DNA of 38,294 bases, taken from NCBI GenBank assembly GCA_022241605.1, contig JAKOMQ010000025.1, positions 1-38,294 of the forward strand, written 5' to 3'. Below the pieces are notes generated by a model, which saw only the letters and a list, made by a program, of their open reading frames with translations, made no database searches and was not told the DNA's origin. Positions 1 through 7,695 of the stretch are shown one piece after another (the first letter of the stretch is position 1; the number at the start of each line of letters is the position of its first letter). A program made the position numbers and the translations under genes. The stretch is from Aquimonas sp. (GTDB lineage: Bacteria > Pseudomonadota > Gammaproteobacteria > Xanthomonadales > Xanthomonadaceae).

Positions 1-232
1 CCTCGATCTCGAGGTCTCGCTCGGCCAGCAGCTTCTTCAGGCGCGCGTTTTCCTGCTGCAACGTCCGCAGCTGTTTCACGTCGGCGGTCTCCAGCTTGCC
101 GTAGCGCTTGCGCCAGACGTACAGCGTCTGCTCGCTGATGCCGTGCTTCTTGGCAACCTCCGCAACCGGCGACTTGTCGGCCTCACGGAGGATCTTGACC
201 ATCTGCTCTTCGCTGAATCGGGACTTGCGCAT
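1..232 (-). CDS. IS3-family transposase OrfA (partial, runs off the window)
   Basis: This is the first reading frame of an IS3-family insertion sequence. OrfA supplies the DNA-binding part of the OrfAB transposase made by frameshifting. The protein starts at the ATG at 230-232 and reads MRKSRFSEEQMVKILREAD, followed by a helix-turn-helix segment (VAEVAKKHGISEQTLYVWRK) and a leucine-zipper-like stretch (LRTLQQENARLKKLLAERD). This is the classic IS3 OrfA plan, closest to the IS407-type group as far as memory allows. About 77 codons are present and there is no stop before base 1, so OrfB, if intact, lies to the left of the window. The candidate element end lies 49-69 bp upstream of the start. 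Confidence 0.9.
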   Translation of the reverse strand, partial: MRKSRFSEEQMVKILREADKSPVAEVAKKHGISEQTLYVWRKRYGKLETADVKQLRTLQQENARLKKLLAERDLEIE

Positions 233-280
233 GGGCTCCTCGCTGATGTCAGGAGCCATCCTCTCAACTTTCAACTGGTC

Positions 281-301
281 CGAGAATCGCCGGGCAGGTC
301 A
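281..301 (-). mobile_element. Candidate terminal inverted repeat of the IS3 element
   Basis: Read on the minus strand, the sequence ending at 301 begins TGACCTGCCCGGCGATTCT and leads into orfA. IS3-family ends usually begin TG and often have a run of this kind (TGAMCTGCCC). The other end is outside the window, so neither the inverted repeat nor a target duplication can be confirmed. The dispersed repeats begin immediately to the right. Confidence 0.5.
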
Positions 302-1093
302 GGCAGAAGCAAGCTGCCAGCAAGTGGCAGATAGCAAATTACTGGCACCCCATGGCGCCCTCAACCCTCCCTGTAGGAGCCTGCTTGCAGGCGACAGGCA
401 GTCGCTCGCGCCGCAGCCAAGGCGGGTCGCGAGCAAGCTCGCTCCCACAGACAGCCCCACAAACAGCCCCACAAACAGCCCCACAAACAGCCCCACAAAC
501 AGCCCCGCCGGTCGCAACTCCTTCCGCCACCACAATCGGCGCCTGGCAGATAGCAAGTAACTGGCACCCCATGGCGCCCTCAACCCTCCCTGTGGGAGCC
601 TGCCTGCAGGCGACAGGCAGTCGCTCGCGCCGCAGCGAAGGCTGGTCGCGAGCAAGCTCGCTCCCACAAACAGCCCCACAAACAGCCCCACAAACAGCCC
701 CACAAACAGCCCCACAAACAGCCCCACAAACAGCCCCACAAACAGCCCCACAAACAGCCCCACCGGTCGCACCTCCTTCCGCCACCACAATCGGCGCGTG
801 GCAGATAGCAAGTAACTGGGATCCCATGGCGCCCTCAACCCTCCCTGTGGGAGCCTGCTTGCAGGCGACAGGCGGTCGCTTGCGCCGCAGCCAAGGCGGG
901 TCGCGAGCAAGCTCGCTCCCACAAACAGCCCCACAAACAGCCCCACAAACAGCCCCACAAACCAGCCCCACAAACCAGCCCCACAAACCAGCCCCACAAA
1001 CCAGCCCAACAAACCAGCCCAACAATCAGCCCCACAAACAGCCCCACAAACAGCCCCGCCGGTCGCATCTCCTTCCGCCACCACAATCGGCGC
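302..1093. repeat. Nested satellite: three REP-containing units with internal 12-bp minisatellites
   Basis: Three head-to-tail units begin with TGGCAGATAGCAA at 325, 544 and 799. Each holds an inverted pair of REP-like palindromes: TGTGGGAGCCTGCTTGCAGG and, about 50 bp later, GCGAGCAAGCTCGCTCCCAC. A run of a 12-bp repeat, ACAAACAGCCCC, follows, and then a closing segment CCTTCCGCCACCACAATCGG. The first unit has 5 copies of the 12-mer and is 219 bp long. The second has 8 copies and is 255 bp, so the difference is exactly three 12-mers. The third has a few 12-mers followed by 13-bp variants (ACAAACCAGCCCC). The long open frames here (QTAP-rich on plus, VGLF-rich on minus) are products of a 12-bp period and are not genes. 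Confidence 0.95.
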
Positions 1094-1154
1094 GCGCGGG
1101 GTGCAGGGCGGCACGCCACTGCTGGTCGCCAATCACGGGTAGCATCCCCGCCCC

Positions 1155-2441
1155 ATGGCCATCGACCACGCACCCGCTTCAAGTCCGCTGCAGCGCCCTC
1201 AGGTTCCACCGCTCCGACTGGCGCTGGTGCTGGGCGGTTTGGCCATGTTCGGGCCGTTTGCAATCGACAGTATTTTTCCCGCCTTCGGAGTGATCCAAGC
1301 CGAGTTCGGCATCGGCGCGGCCGCTATGCAGCAGAGCGTCAGCGTGTATCTGCTGGCGTATGCGTTGGCCAGCCTGGTGCACGGACCGCTTTCTGACGCC
1401 TACGGTCGGCGCCCGGTGATCCTCGCGGGGGTGGCTCTGTTCCTGGTGGCTTCCGTGGGCTGTGCGCTGGCCTCCAGCCTGGGCGAGCTGTTGTTCTGGC
1501 GGGCAGTCCAGGGGATGTCCTCTGGAGTCGGCATCATCATCGGCCGCGCTATCGTGCGCGACCTGCGCGAGGGCGAGGCCGCCCAGCGGCTGATGAGTCA
1601 GATCTCGATGATCTTCACCATCGCGCCCGCGATCGCGCCTATCGTCGGCGGCTGGCTGCTGGGCTGGTCGAATTGGCAGATGATCTTCTGGTTCCTGGTC
1701 GGCTTTGCCGCCGTGCTGTGGGTGTTGACCGCGCTGACCCTGCCCGAGACGCACCCTGCGCCGCTGCGCCTGCCGCTGTCGCTGCGTGGCCTGATGCGCA
1801 CCAATGCACACATGCTGCGCAATCGCAGCTTCGTGCTGCTGAGCCTGGTCGGCACCTTCAATTTCGGCGCCTTGTTCATCTACATCGCTTCGGCGCCGGT
1901 GTTCGTGCTGCAGCACCTCGGCCTGAACGAGCAACAGTTCGGCTGGTTCTTCGCGCCCACCGTGGCCGGCATGGCCTTCGGCGCCTTTCTGTCCGGGCGT
2001 TCGGCGGGCCGCATAAGCCCTCGCGCATCTGCCGGTCTGGGCTTCGTGGTGTGTGTCATCGCTACCAGCGGCGGGGCCCTCTATGCGGCGCTGGCGGATC
2101 AGGTGGTGTTTCCTTGGGCGGTGCTCCCCATCGCGCTGAATGCGGTCGGCGTTGCGCTGGTGTTCCCCATCATCACCCTGGCCCTGCTGGATCTGTATCC
2201 CCGCCACCGCGGCGCGGCGTCATCAATGCAGAGCTTCATCAGCCTGCTGATCAGTGCCGGGGTGGCCGGCCTGCTGTCGCCTCTGGTCAGCGCCAGTGCG
2301 TCGGCGCTGGCGTGGACAGCGCTTGCGGGCAGTCTGCTTGCTGCGGGGCTTTGGCTGCTGCAGCAAAGGATGAGTCAACAGACGCTGCAGGTGCCCCTGC
2401 CGGGTACAGCCGCTGGCCTTGAGCCCACCGACCGTCTCTAG
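1155..2441 (+). CDS. Bcr/CflA-family multidrug efflux MFS transporter
   Basis: A 428-residue inner-membrane transporter of the major facilitator superfamily, drug:H+ antiporter type with 12 predicted helices. It matches the Bcr/CflA subfamily by its first helix (FGPFAIDSIFPAF, residues 32-44, in the place of the family's TDMYLPA region), motif A in loop 2-3 (GPLSDAYGRRP, about 77-87), and the RAVQGMSSGVG segment of helix 4. Length is normal for the family. Members export drugs such as bicyclomycin or chloramphenicol, or cysteine; the substrate here cannot be read from sequence. The ATG at 1155 has no strong Shine-Dalgarno, but no better start is in frame. It follows directly on the repeat array and is monocistronic, since nothing coding follows for about 390 bp. 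Confidence 0.9.
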   Translation: MAIDHAPASSPLQRPQVPPLRLALVLGGLAMFGPFAIDSIFPAFGVIQAEFGIGAAAMQQSVSVYLLAYALASLVHGPLSDAYGRRPVILAGVALFLVASVGCALASSLGELLFWRAVQGMSSGVGIIIGRAIVRDLREGEAAQRLMSQISMIFTIAPAIAPIVGGWLLGWSNWQMIFWFLVGFAAVLWVLTALTLPETHPAPLRLPLSLRGLMRTNAHMLRNRSFVLLSLVGTFNFGALFIYIASAPVFVLQHLGLNEQQFGWFFAPTVAGMAFGAFLSGRSAGRISPRASAGLGFVVCVIATSGGALYAALADQVVFPWAVLPIALNAVGVALVFPIITLALLDLYPRHRGAASSMQSFISLLISAGVAGLLSPLVSASASALAWTALAGSLLAAGLWLLQQRMSQQTLQVPLPGTAAGLEPTDRL

Positions 2442-2832
2442 CGCAGTGATCCGTACTCGGCGGACAGTCGCTGCGAGCGGGTTTGTGTGGCTGGCGAGGC
2501 GCGACGACGAGTCATGGCAGCGCCATGGCGAGGAGGAGGAACGCTGATAGCCTTGCCGAGGACGCCGCAGATACGCTCGCTCAAGTGCGAATCACTACGC
2601 TCGTGGCCTGTATCGGACAGATCGGAAGCGGCTCGCCGGGTCTGCGCGCGCTGTACGTGTTCCTCACTCGGTCGATAGCCCTGGCAATCGGCCTTGCTGC
2701 GGAATGTCGTCCATCACGCCGTCCCATCGCGACACCACGGTGTTTCCGGAAACCTGCCTACCCCGAGGATTGGCGTCCGCCGGGGAGCGCTCGACCTGCT
2801 AAAGTGCGAGGGTTTCCACCGGGAGTTCACCC
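2442..2832. other. Intergenic stretch without a recognisable gene
   Basis: The 390 bp between the exporter and the lipoprotein contain only short overlapping frames with no family signature and no good ribosome binding sites. I see no strong repeat. The promoter of the lipoprotein gene presumably lies near 2770-2810, but no convincing -35/-10 pair stands out. Confidence 0.5.
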
Positions 2833-3708
2833 ATGAATCGATTTGTCACTCTGGCCGCCGCCGGCCTGCTCACGCTTGGACTCGCCGCTTGCGGCCCCAA
2901 GGATGGCCCCGCCGAGGCCGCACGCGACACCGCAAGCCCGGACAGCGCCATCAAGGCGGCGAGCGAGGCCCTGCGCAGCAATGATCTTCACCAGTTCCTG
3001 CGTCTGTCCTTGCCGGAAGCCCGCTACCAGCAGCTGCGCGAGGCGTACGAGAAGCGCGAGCGCACCGCGCCGGACGGTGAGGAAGCGGCCGAGTTTGCCG
3101 CGATGATGGCCAAGCTGACCGCACCGGAAGCGGAAAAGACGCTGATGGCCGAGCTGGAGCCTGCCCTGATCCAGTTTGAGACGGAAATGGCCCCGCAGAT
3201 GCCGATGATGATTGGCATGGGGCGCGGCTTCGCCGCCCAGGCGATCCAGCAGAACACCGACATGAGCGATGACCAGAAGCTTCAGGCCACCCAGGTCATT
3301 GACGCCATGGGCAATTGGCTCTCGGGCGTGCAGCTGGCCGACCGTGATCTCGCCAGCAGCGCGATCTCCAAGGCGGTTGCCTCCGCTCGCACGCTGGACA
3401 TCAAGGACATGCAGCAGCTCGAAGCCCTCGACTTCGACCAGATGATGGAAAAGGCCGGCGTGGCTTTTGGGGGCGTCAAGGAAGTGCTGGGCGTCTACGG
3501 GCTGGACATTGATGCAGTGCTGGCCAGCACCCGCACCGAGCTGGTCAGCCAGGAGGGCGACAACGCGCGCCTCAAGGTCAGCTACACGCTGTTCGGGCAG
3601 ACCATTTCCGCCGAGCAGGACATGGTGCGCGAGCAAGACCGCTGGTACAGCAAGGAAGGCATGACCGCGCTGGCTGAAGCGTTCGAGACGCGCATCGGCG
3701 GCGAGTAA
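2833..3708 (+). CDS. Putative lipoprotein of unknown function
   Basis: A 291-residue protein with a lipoprotein signal: MNRF, a hydrophobic run, then the lipobox LAAC with Cys20 as the expected lipidated residue. The residue after it is Gly, so the mature protein may go on to the outer membrane. The rest is acidic and helical, rich in Ala, Glu and Met, without a domain I recognise. The C-terminal part (LKVSYTLFGQTISAEQDMVR) has the alternating pattern of an NTF2-like or DUF4878-type strand pair; this is only an impression. GGGAG at 2820-2824 gives a good ribosome binding site for the ATG at 2833. A strong hairpin follows the stop, so it is probably transcribed alone. Confidence 0.8.
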   Translation: MNRFVTLAAAGLLTLGLAACGPKDGPAEAARDTASPDSAIKAASEALRSNDLHQFLRLSLPEARYQQLREAYEKRERTAPDGEEAAEFAAMMAKLTAPEAEKTLMAELEPALIQFETEMAPQMPMMIGMGRGFAAQAIQQNTDMSDDQKLQATQVIDAMGNWLSGVQLADRDLASSAISKAVASARTLDIKDMQQLEALDFDQMMEKAGVAFGGVKEVLGVYGLDIDAVLASTRTELVSQEGDNARLKVSYTLFGQTISAEQDMVREQDRWYSKEGMTALAEAFETRIGGE

Positions 3709-3726
3709 GCATTCCATGCGGGCACC

Positions 3727-3755
3727 GACGAGGGCGGCCAACGGCCGCCTTCGTC
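3727..3755 (+). terminator. Terminator-like hairpin after the lipoprotein gene
   Basis: A 13-bp stem (3727-3739 with 3743-3755) with one G-T pair and a 3-nt loop lies 18 bp after the stop codon of the lipoprotein gene. No T tract follows, so it may act as an mRNA 3' stabiliser or an imperfect terminator. Confidence 0.6.
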
Positions 3756-3794
3756 GTCTCCGGCCCCTGCCCCTGATTCCGACATAATCCGCGC

Positions 3795-6293
3795 ATGAGC
3801 ACACGCAAGCCCGCCGCCCCCCTGTTGATCCGCTTGCTCGGCCGTCTGCTGCGGCCGTGGCTGGCGATCCGTCGCGAGCCGCTGGCGCCGGCCGAGACCC
3901 TCGCCGAGGGCGTGCCCGTCTGCTATGTGATCGAGCGCTACGGGCTGACCAACGCCTGCATCCTGGCCCAGGCCTGCGAGGAAGCGGGGCTCCCGCCCCC
4001 GCTGCAGACGATTGGCGAGCATCCGGACTATGCCGGCGAGCGCGCCCTGATCGCGCTCTCGCGCAGGCAGAGCACCTGGTTCGGGCGCCCGCGCTCGCGC
4101 ACGCACTCCGCCAGCCTCGCCAAACTGGTGGAAGCGCTGGAGACCAACCCGGAGCTCGACGTGCAGCTGGTGCCCGTGTCGATCTTTGTCGGCCGAGCGC
4201 CTGATCGCAGCAGCGGCTGGTTCCGGGTGCTGTTCTCCGAGAACTGGAGCATGGTTGGGCGCTTCCGGCGCGCGCTGTCGGTGCTGTTGAACGGCCGTAG
4301 CACCCTCGTCCAGTTCGCCACGCCGGTATCGCTGCGCGAGGCGCTTGCCGAGGGCTTGTCCCGTGAGCGCACGGTGCGCAAGGTGTCGCGCGTGCTGCGC
4401 ACCCATTTCGGTCGCGTGCGCACCGCGGTGATCGGGCCCGACCTCTCGCACAAGCGCACCCTGGTGGATGCGGTCATCAGTGCGCCCGGCGTTTCCGCGG
4501 CCATCGCCGACTCCGCTCGCCGCGACGGCATCAGCCTGGAACAGGCGCGCGGCAAGGCCCGGCGCTACGCGCTGGAGATCGCCGCCGACTATTCGCATCC
4601 GCTGGTGCGTTCGGCCTCCTTCATTCTCACGCCGTTCTGGAACAAGCTCTACGACGGCGTCTCGATGCACCATTTCGACACGCTGAAGCAGGTCGCGCCC
4701 GGGCACGAGGTGGTCTATGTGCCCAGTCACCGCAGCCACATCGACTATCTGTTGCTGTCCTATCTGCTCTACGTCAACGGCATCGTGCCGCCGCACATTG
4801 CCGCCGGCGTCAACCTCAACCTGCCCATCGTAGGCCCCATCCTGCGGCGCGGCGGCGCCTTTTTCCTGCGCCGCAGCTTCAAGGCCAACCCGCTGTATTC
4901 GGCAGTGTTCAGCGAGTATGTCGCCAGCCTGATCGCGCGCGGCGTATCCATCGAGTACTTCATCGAGGGCGGTCGCTCGCGCACCGGCCGCCTGCTCGAT
5001 CCCAAGGCCGGCATGCTGGTGATGACACTGCGCGCCTTCTTGCGGCAGCCGCGGCGGCCCGTGGTGTTCCAGCCGGTCTACGTCGGCTATGAGCAGGTGA
5101 TGGAGGCCAAGAGTTATCTGGCCGAACTGTCCGGCGCGCCCAAGCGCAAGGAGTCCCTGCTCGGCCTGCTGCGCGCCTTCGGCGCGCTGCGCAAGCGCTA
5201 CGGCAAGGTGGTGGTCAACTTTGGCGAGCCGATCTTCCTCAACCAGCTGCTGGATCGGCACGACCCCGACTGGCGTAGCTTCGAGACGGCGCAGGATGAA
5301 AAGCCGACGTGGCTTCCGGCCGCAGTGGACGAGCTTGCCCGCGGCATCCAGCGCCGGATCAACCTGGCCGCCGACGTCAACCCGGTCAACCTGCTGGCGC
5401 TCTGCCTTCTGGCGACGCCCAAGCACGCAATGGCGGAGGCCGACCTGCTGTCGGCACTGGACCTGATGAAGGCCTTGCTGCAGCGGCTGCCGTATTCCGA
5501 GCGGGTTACCGTTACCGGACTTGATCCGCAGCAGATCATCGCCTACGGCGAATCAGTGAAGGTGCTGGAGCGGGTGCGCCACCCCTTGGGCGACGTGCTG
5601 CGTTTTCCGGTCGAGCTCGCGGTGCTGCAGACGTACTACCGCAACAACGTGGTGCACCTGTTCGCCGCGGCGTCGTGGGTGGCCTGCTGTTTCCAGAACA
5701 ACCGCCGAATGAGCCGCAGCGCGATGGTGCGGCTGGGCCGGCTGCTGTACCCCTTCGTGCAGGAGGAGCTGTTCCTGCCGTGGGAGCCGGAGGAATTCGG
5801 CCAGCGCATCGAGGCCACCATTGACCTGCTGGTGGAGCGCGGCCTGTTCAGCTTGGACGAGAGTGGCGCCGTGCAGCGCGGCCCGGGACAGACCGACGAG
5901 GTCTTCCAGCTGCGCATCGTCGCCCACAGCCTGCAGCAGGCCTTCGAGCGTTACTACATCGCGATCGCCGTGCTGGTGAAGAACGGCTCCGGCGTGCTCG
6001 CTACCGGCGAACTGGAGAACCTCTGCCAGCTCACCGCCCAGCGCCTTTCCCTGCTGTATTCGCAGGCCGCTCCGGAGTTTTTCGACCGCGCCCTGTTTCG
6101 CGGCTTCATCGGCAAGCTGCGCGAGCTCGGCTTCGTGCGCACCGACGCCGCCGGCAAGCTCGAGTACGACGAGCGTCTGGAGACCTGGGCCAAGGACGCC
6201 CGCCTGATCCTCTCGAGGGAGCTGCGCCACTCCATCCTGAAGATCACCCCGGAGCTGGCGCGCGAGGCCGCTGTCGAGGGCGAGGCGGCCTGA
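3795..6293 (+). CDS. plsB: Glycerol-3-phosphate 1-O-acyltransferase PlsB
   Basis: This enzyme transfers an acyl group from acyl-CoA or acyl-ACP to the 1-position of sn-glycerol 3-phosphate, the first step of phospholipid synthesis, at the inner membrane. The 832 residues fit the usual PlsB length of about 800-830. The acyltransferase motifs are in order: motif I SHRSHID with the catalytic H-x4-D pair (His312, Asp317), motif II GAFFLRRSF, motif III FIEGGRSRTG around residue 391, and motif IV PVYVGYE. The long N-terminal and C-terminal helical regions are typical of PlsB and exclude the short PlsC/PlsY types. The stop codon TGA (6291-6293) forms the first bases of a dispersed repeat element. 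Confidence 0.97.
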   Translation: MSTRKPAAPLLIRLLGRLLRPWLAIRREPLAPAETLAEGVPVCYVIERYGLTNACILAQACEEAGLPPPLQTIGEHPDYAGERALIALSRRQSTWFGRPRSRTHSASLAKLVEALETNPELDVQLVPVSIFVGRAPDRSSGWFRVLFSENWSMVGRFRRALSVLLNGRSTLVQFATPVSLREALAEGLSRERTVRKVSRVLRTHFGRVRTAVIGPDLSHKRTLVDAVISAPGVSAAIADSARRDGISLEQARGKARRYALEIAADYSHPLVRSASFILTPFWNKLYDGVSMHHFDTLKQVAPGHEVVYVPSHRSHIDYLLLSYLLYVNGIVPPHIAAGVNLNLPIVGPILRRGGAFFLRRSFKANPLYSAVFSEYVASLIARGVSIEYFIEGGRSRTGRLLDPKAGMLVMTLRAFLRQPRRPVVFQPVYVGYEQVMEAKSYLAELSGAPKRKESLLGLLRAFGALRKRYGKVVVNFGEPIFLNQLLDRHDPDWRSFETAQDEKPTWLPAAVDELARGIQRRINLAADVNPVNLLALCLLATPKHAMAEADLLSALDLMKALLQRLPYSERVTVTGLDPQQIIAYGESVKVLERVRHPLGDVLRFPVELAVLQTYYRNNVVHLFAAASWVACCFQNNRRMSRSAMVRLGRLLYPFVQEELFLPWEPEEFGQRIEATIDLLVERGLFSLDESGAVQRGPGQTDEVFQLRIVAHSLQQAFERYYIAIAVLVKNGSGVLATGELENLCQLTAQRLSLLYSQAAPEFFDRALFRGFIGKLRELGFVRTDAAGKLEYDERLETWAKDARLILSRELRHSILKITPELAREAAVEGEAA

Positions 6294-6465
6294 GAGCCTG
6301 CGAGGACCATCCGCCTGCTGCCGTCGCCGCTGGATGCCTATGGCGGCAGCACGGTAAGCGAGTCCTGCGGTCAACCGGTTCACCAACACTTCTTGCATTG
6401 GCCTGCCGCGCTGCCGCCACGAGCGCCCAGCGATGGCCGCGCTGCGGCGTCCGGCTTTTTCCCCC
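6290..6465 (+). repeat. Dispersed ~170-nt element, copy A (terminator-like end)
   Basis: The segment starts CTGAGAGCCTGCGAGGACCA and continues ATCCGCCTGCTGC. It ends with GCCCAGCGA, a GC-rich hairpin (GCCGC-GCT-GCGGC) and CTTTTT (6456-6460). Copy B at 32981-33160 has the same landmarks at the same offsets to within one base over about 165 nt. A shortened inverted copy lies at 17937-18020. Its first bases supply the plsB stop codon. The end would act as a terminator for plsB. A small RNA or a non-autonomous mobile element are both possible. Confidence 0.75.
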
Positions 6466-6617
6466 GCTCTGAGCCCGGACCCGCCCGCTGTGTCGCCTGT
6501 CACGCGCACCGTCTGCGCGGCTATCGCTGGTCGGCGGGGGCCTACCGGTTGTCTGTGGTCGGCTGACCTTGCGTCGGTACCGGGCTACAGTTCAGGTCGA
6601 GAAATCCGGAGTGCGAC
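6466..6617. other. Upstream region of the minor pilin operon
   Basis: About 150 bp between the dispersed element and fimT with no gene. GGAG around 6608, followed by the ATG at 6618, supports the chosen fimT start. No clear sigma-54 or sigma-70 promoter could be assigned by eye. Confidence 0.4.
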
Positions 6618-7166
6618 ATGCATCCTGCCGACCAACCCAGCTTCCCGTGCCGAATGCCCATTCGTAAACAGCGGGGGTTCACGCTCACCGAGTTGGTGAT
6701 TGCGATGCTCATCCTCTCGATCCTGACCGCGATCGCGCTGCCAAGCTTTACGGACACGTTGGCACGCAACCGGCTTGCCGGGCAGAACAACGAGTTGGTG
6801 GCGGCGATCAATCTCGCACGTACGCTGGCCATCCAGTCTCGCGCTCAGGCAGGCATTTGCGGCGCCAACAGCGACGCGACCGGCTGCGCAGCCAATTTCG
6901 ACGACGGGTTCATCGTGTGGGTCGACGAAAACCGTAACGGCGCTGTGGATGCGGACGAAGTGCGTCGACTGATCGAGCTCGATCAGCGCGACAGGCTGTC
7001 CGGTGTCGCCGACCTGCGGTTTGGCCGTCGCGGCGAACGCACAGCACCGATCGGTGCGGCATCGCTGGAGTTACGCCCTGAGTCCTGTGCCACGGGGAAG
7101 CCTTTCGTGCGCACTCTGACGATCAGCAACGTTGGCACCGTGACTCAGAGCAAGGGGAACTGCTGA
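6618..7166 (+). CDS. fimT: Type IV pilus minor pseudopilin, GspH/FimT family
   Basis: A 182-residue prepilin. The class III leader ends RKQRG, followed by FTLTELVIAMLILSIL: PilD cleaves after Gly20 and methylates the Phe, and Glu at mature position 5 is present. The C-terminal domain fits GspH/FimT. It has a short acidic loop (VDENRNGAVDADEV) that could bind calcium. The start at 6618 is preferred because GGAG precedes it at normal spacing; an internal ATG at 6654 gives a shorter leader but has no ribosome binding site. It opens the operon, and its TGA overlaps the pilV ATG by one base (TGATG). With PilV, PilW, PilX and PilY1 it should form the complex that primes pilus assembly. Confidence 0.92.
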   Translation: MHPADQPSFPCRMPIRKQRGFTLTELVIAMLILSILTAIALPSFTDTLARNRLAGQNNELVAAINLARTLAIQSRAQAGICGANSDATGCAANFDDGFIVWVDENRNGAVDADEVRRLIELDQRDRLSGVADLRFGRRGERTAPIGAASLELRPESCATGKPFVRTLTISNVGTVTQSKGNC

Positions 7167-7690
7167 TGGTTATTGGCGCGAAGGTGCGCACCCAGCACCG
7201 TCAAAATGGGGCGACGATGATCGAGGTCATGGTGGCGGTTCTGGTGCTTTCGATCGGCTTATTGGGCATGGCGTCGCTGCTCGGCGTCTCACTGCGTAAC
7301 GCGCAGAGCGCCGACTTCCGCAGCCAGGCGGCCAATCTCGCCTATGACTTTATCGACACGGCCCGGCTGTACCCGAACAATCTCAATGTGTTTGCCACAG
7401 GCGCATGGTCGAGCCCGGATTGCGTCGTTGGCACGCCCGCGTACGCGGGTTCCTGCGCCAACAGCTCGAACGCGATCAACTGCGATCTCCGCCGGGTGCC
7501 TGAACGGGTGTGCCAGATGCTGCCCAGTGGCAGGACGCGAATGGTGGTGACCGCCCCCCTTGGCCCCGCCAACCGTCTCCAGGTGCGCGTGGACGTGTGT
7601 TGGAACGACGACCGCTCCGAGACGGCGGCGACCACGGCGGATTGCAGCAGCCGTAGTGAAACCCTGTTCAGCGTCAACGCGGAGATCTGA
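7166..7690 (+). CDS. pilV: Type IV pilus modification/minor pilin PilV
   Basis: A 174-residue minor pilin with a prepilin peptidase site QNGATMIEVMVAVLVLSIG, in which the +1 residue is Ala and Glu5 is present. The segment IGLLGMASLLGVSLRNAQSA is typical of the PilV family. There are six Cys in the C-terminal half, probably disulfide-bonded in the periplasm. It starts on the last base of fimT, so translation is probably coupled. It acts with FimT/FimU, PilW, PilX and PilE in the initiation complex at the pilus tip. Confidence 0.92.
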   Translation: MVIGAKVRTQHRQNGATMIEVMVAVLVLSIGLLGMASLLGVSLRNAQSADFRSQAANLAYDFIDTARLYPNNLNVFATGAWSSPDCVVGTPAYAGSCANSSNAINCDLRRVPERVCQMLPSGRTRMVVTAPLGPANRLQVRVDVCWNDDRSETAATTADCSSRSETLFSVNAEI

Positions 7691-7695
7691 GCCTC

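Noticed and set aside
299..1293. Long overlapping open frames on both strands (QTAPQTAP on plus, VGLFVGLF on minus)
   Set aside because: The 12-bp repeat is a multiple of three and contains no stop in any of these frames, so the frames are open by construction. No start context, domain or normal codon use.
2483..2836. 117-codon frame between the exporter and the lipoprotein gene
   Set aside because: No ribosome binding site, no family signature, and it runs into the lipoprotein start in another frame.
3582..5426. 614-codon minus-strand frame opposite plsB
   Set aside because: Shadow of a GC-rich gene; plsB has all its motifs on the plus strand. The same applies to long antisense frames at 1179-2207, 5553-6509, 19558-20976 and 26768-28405.
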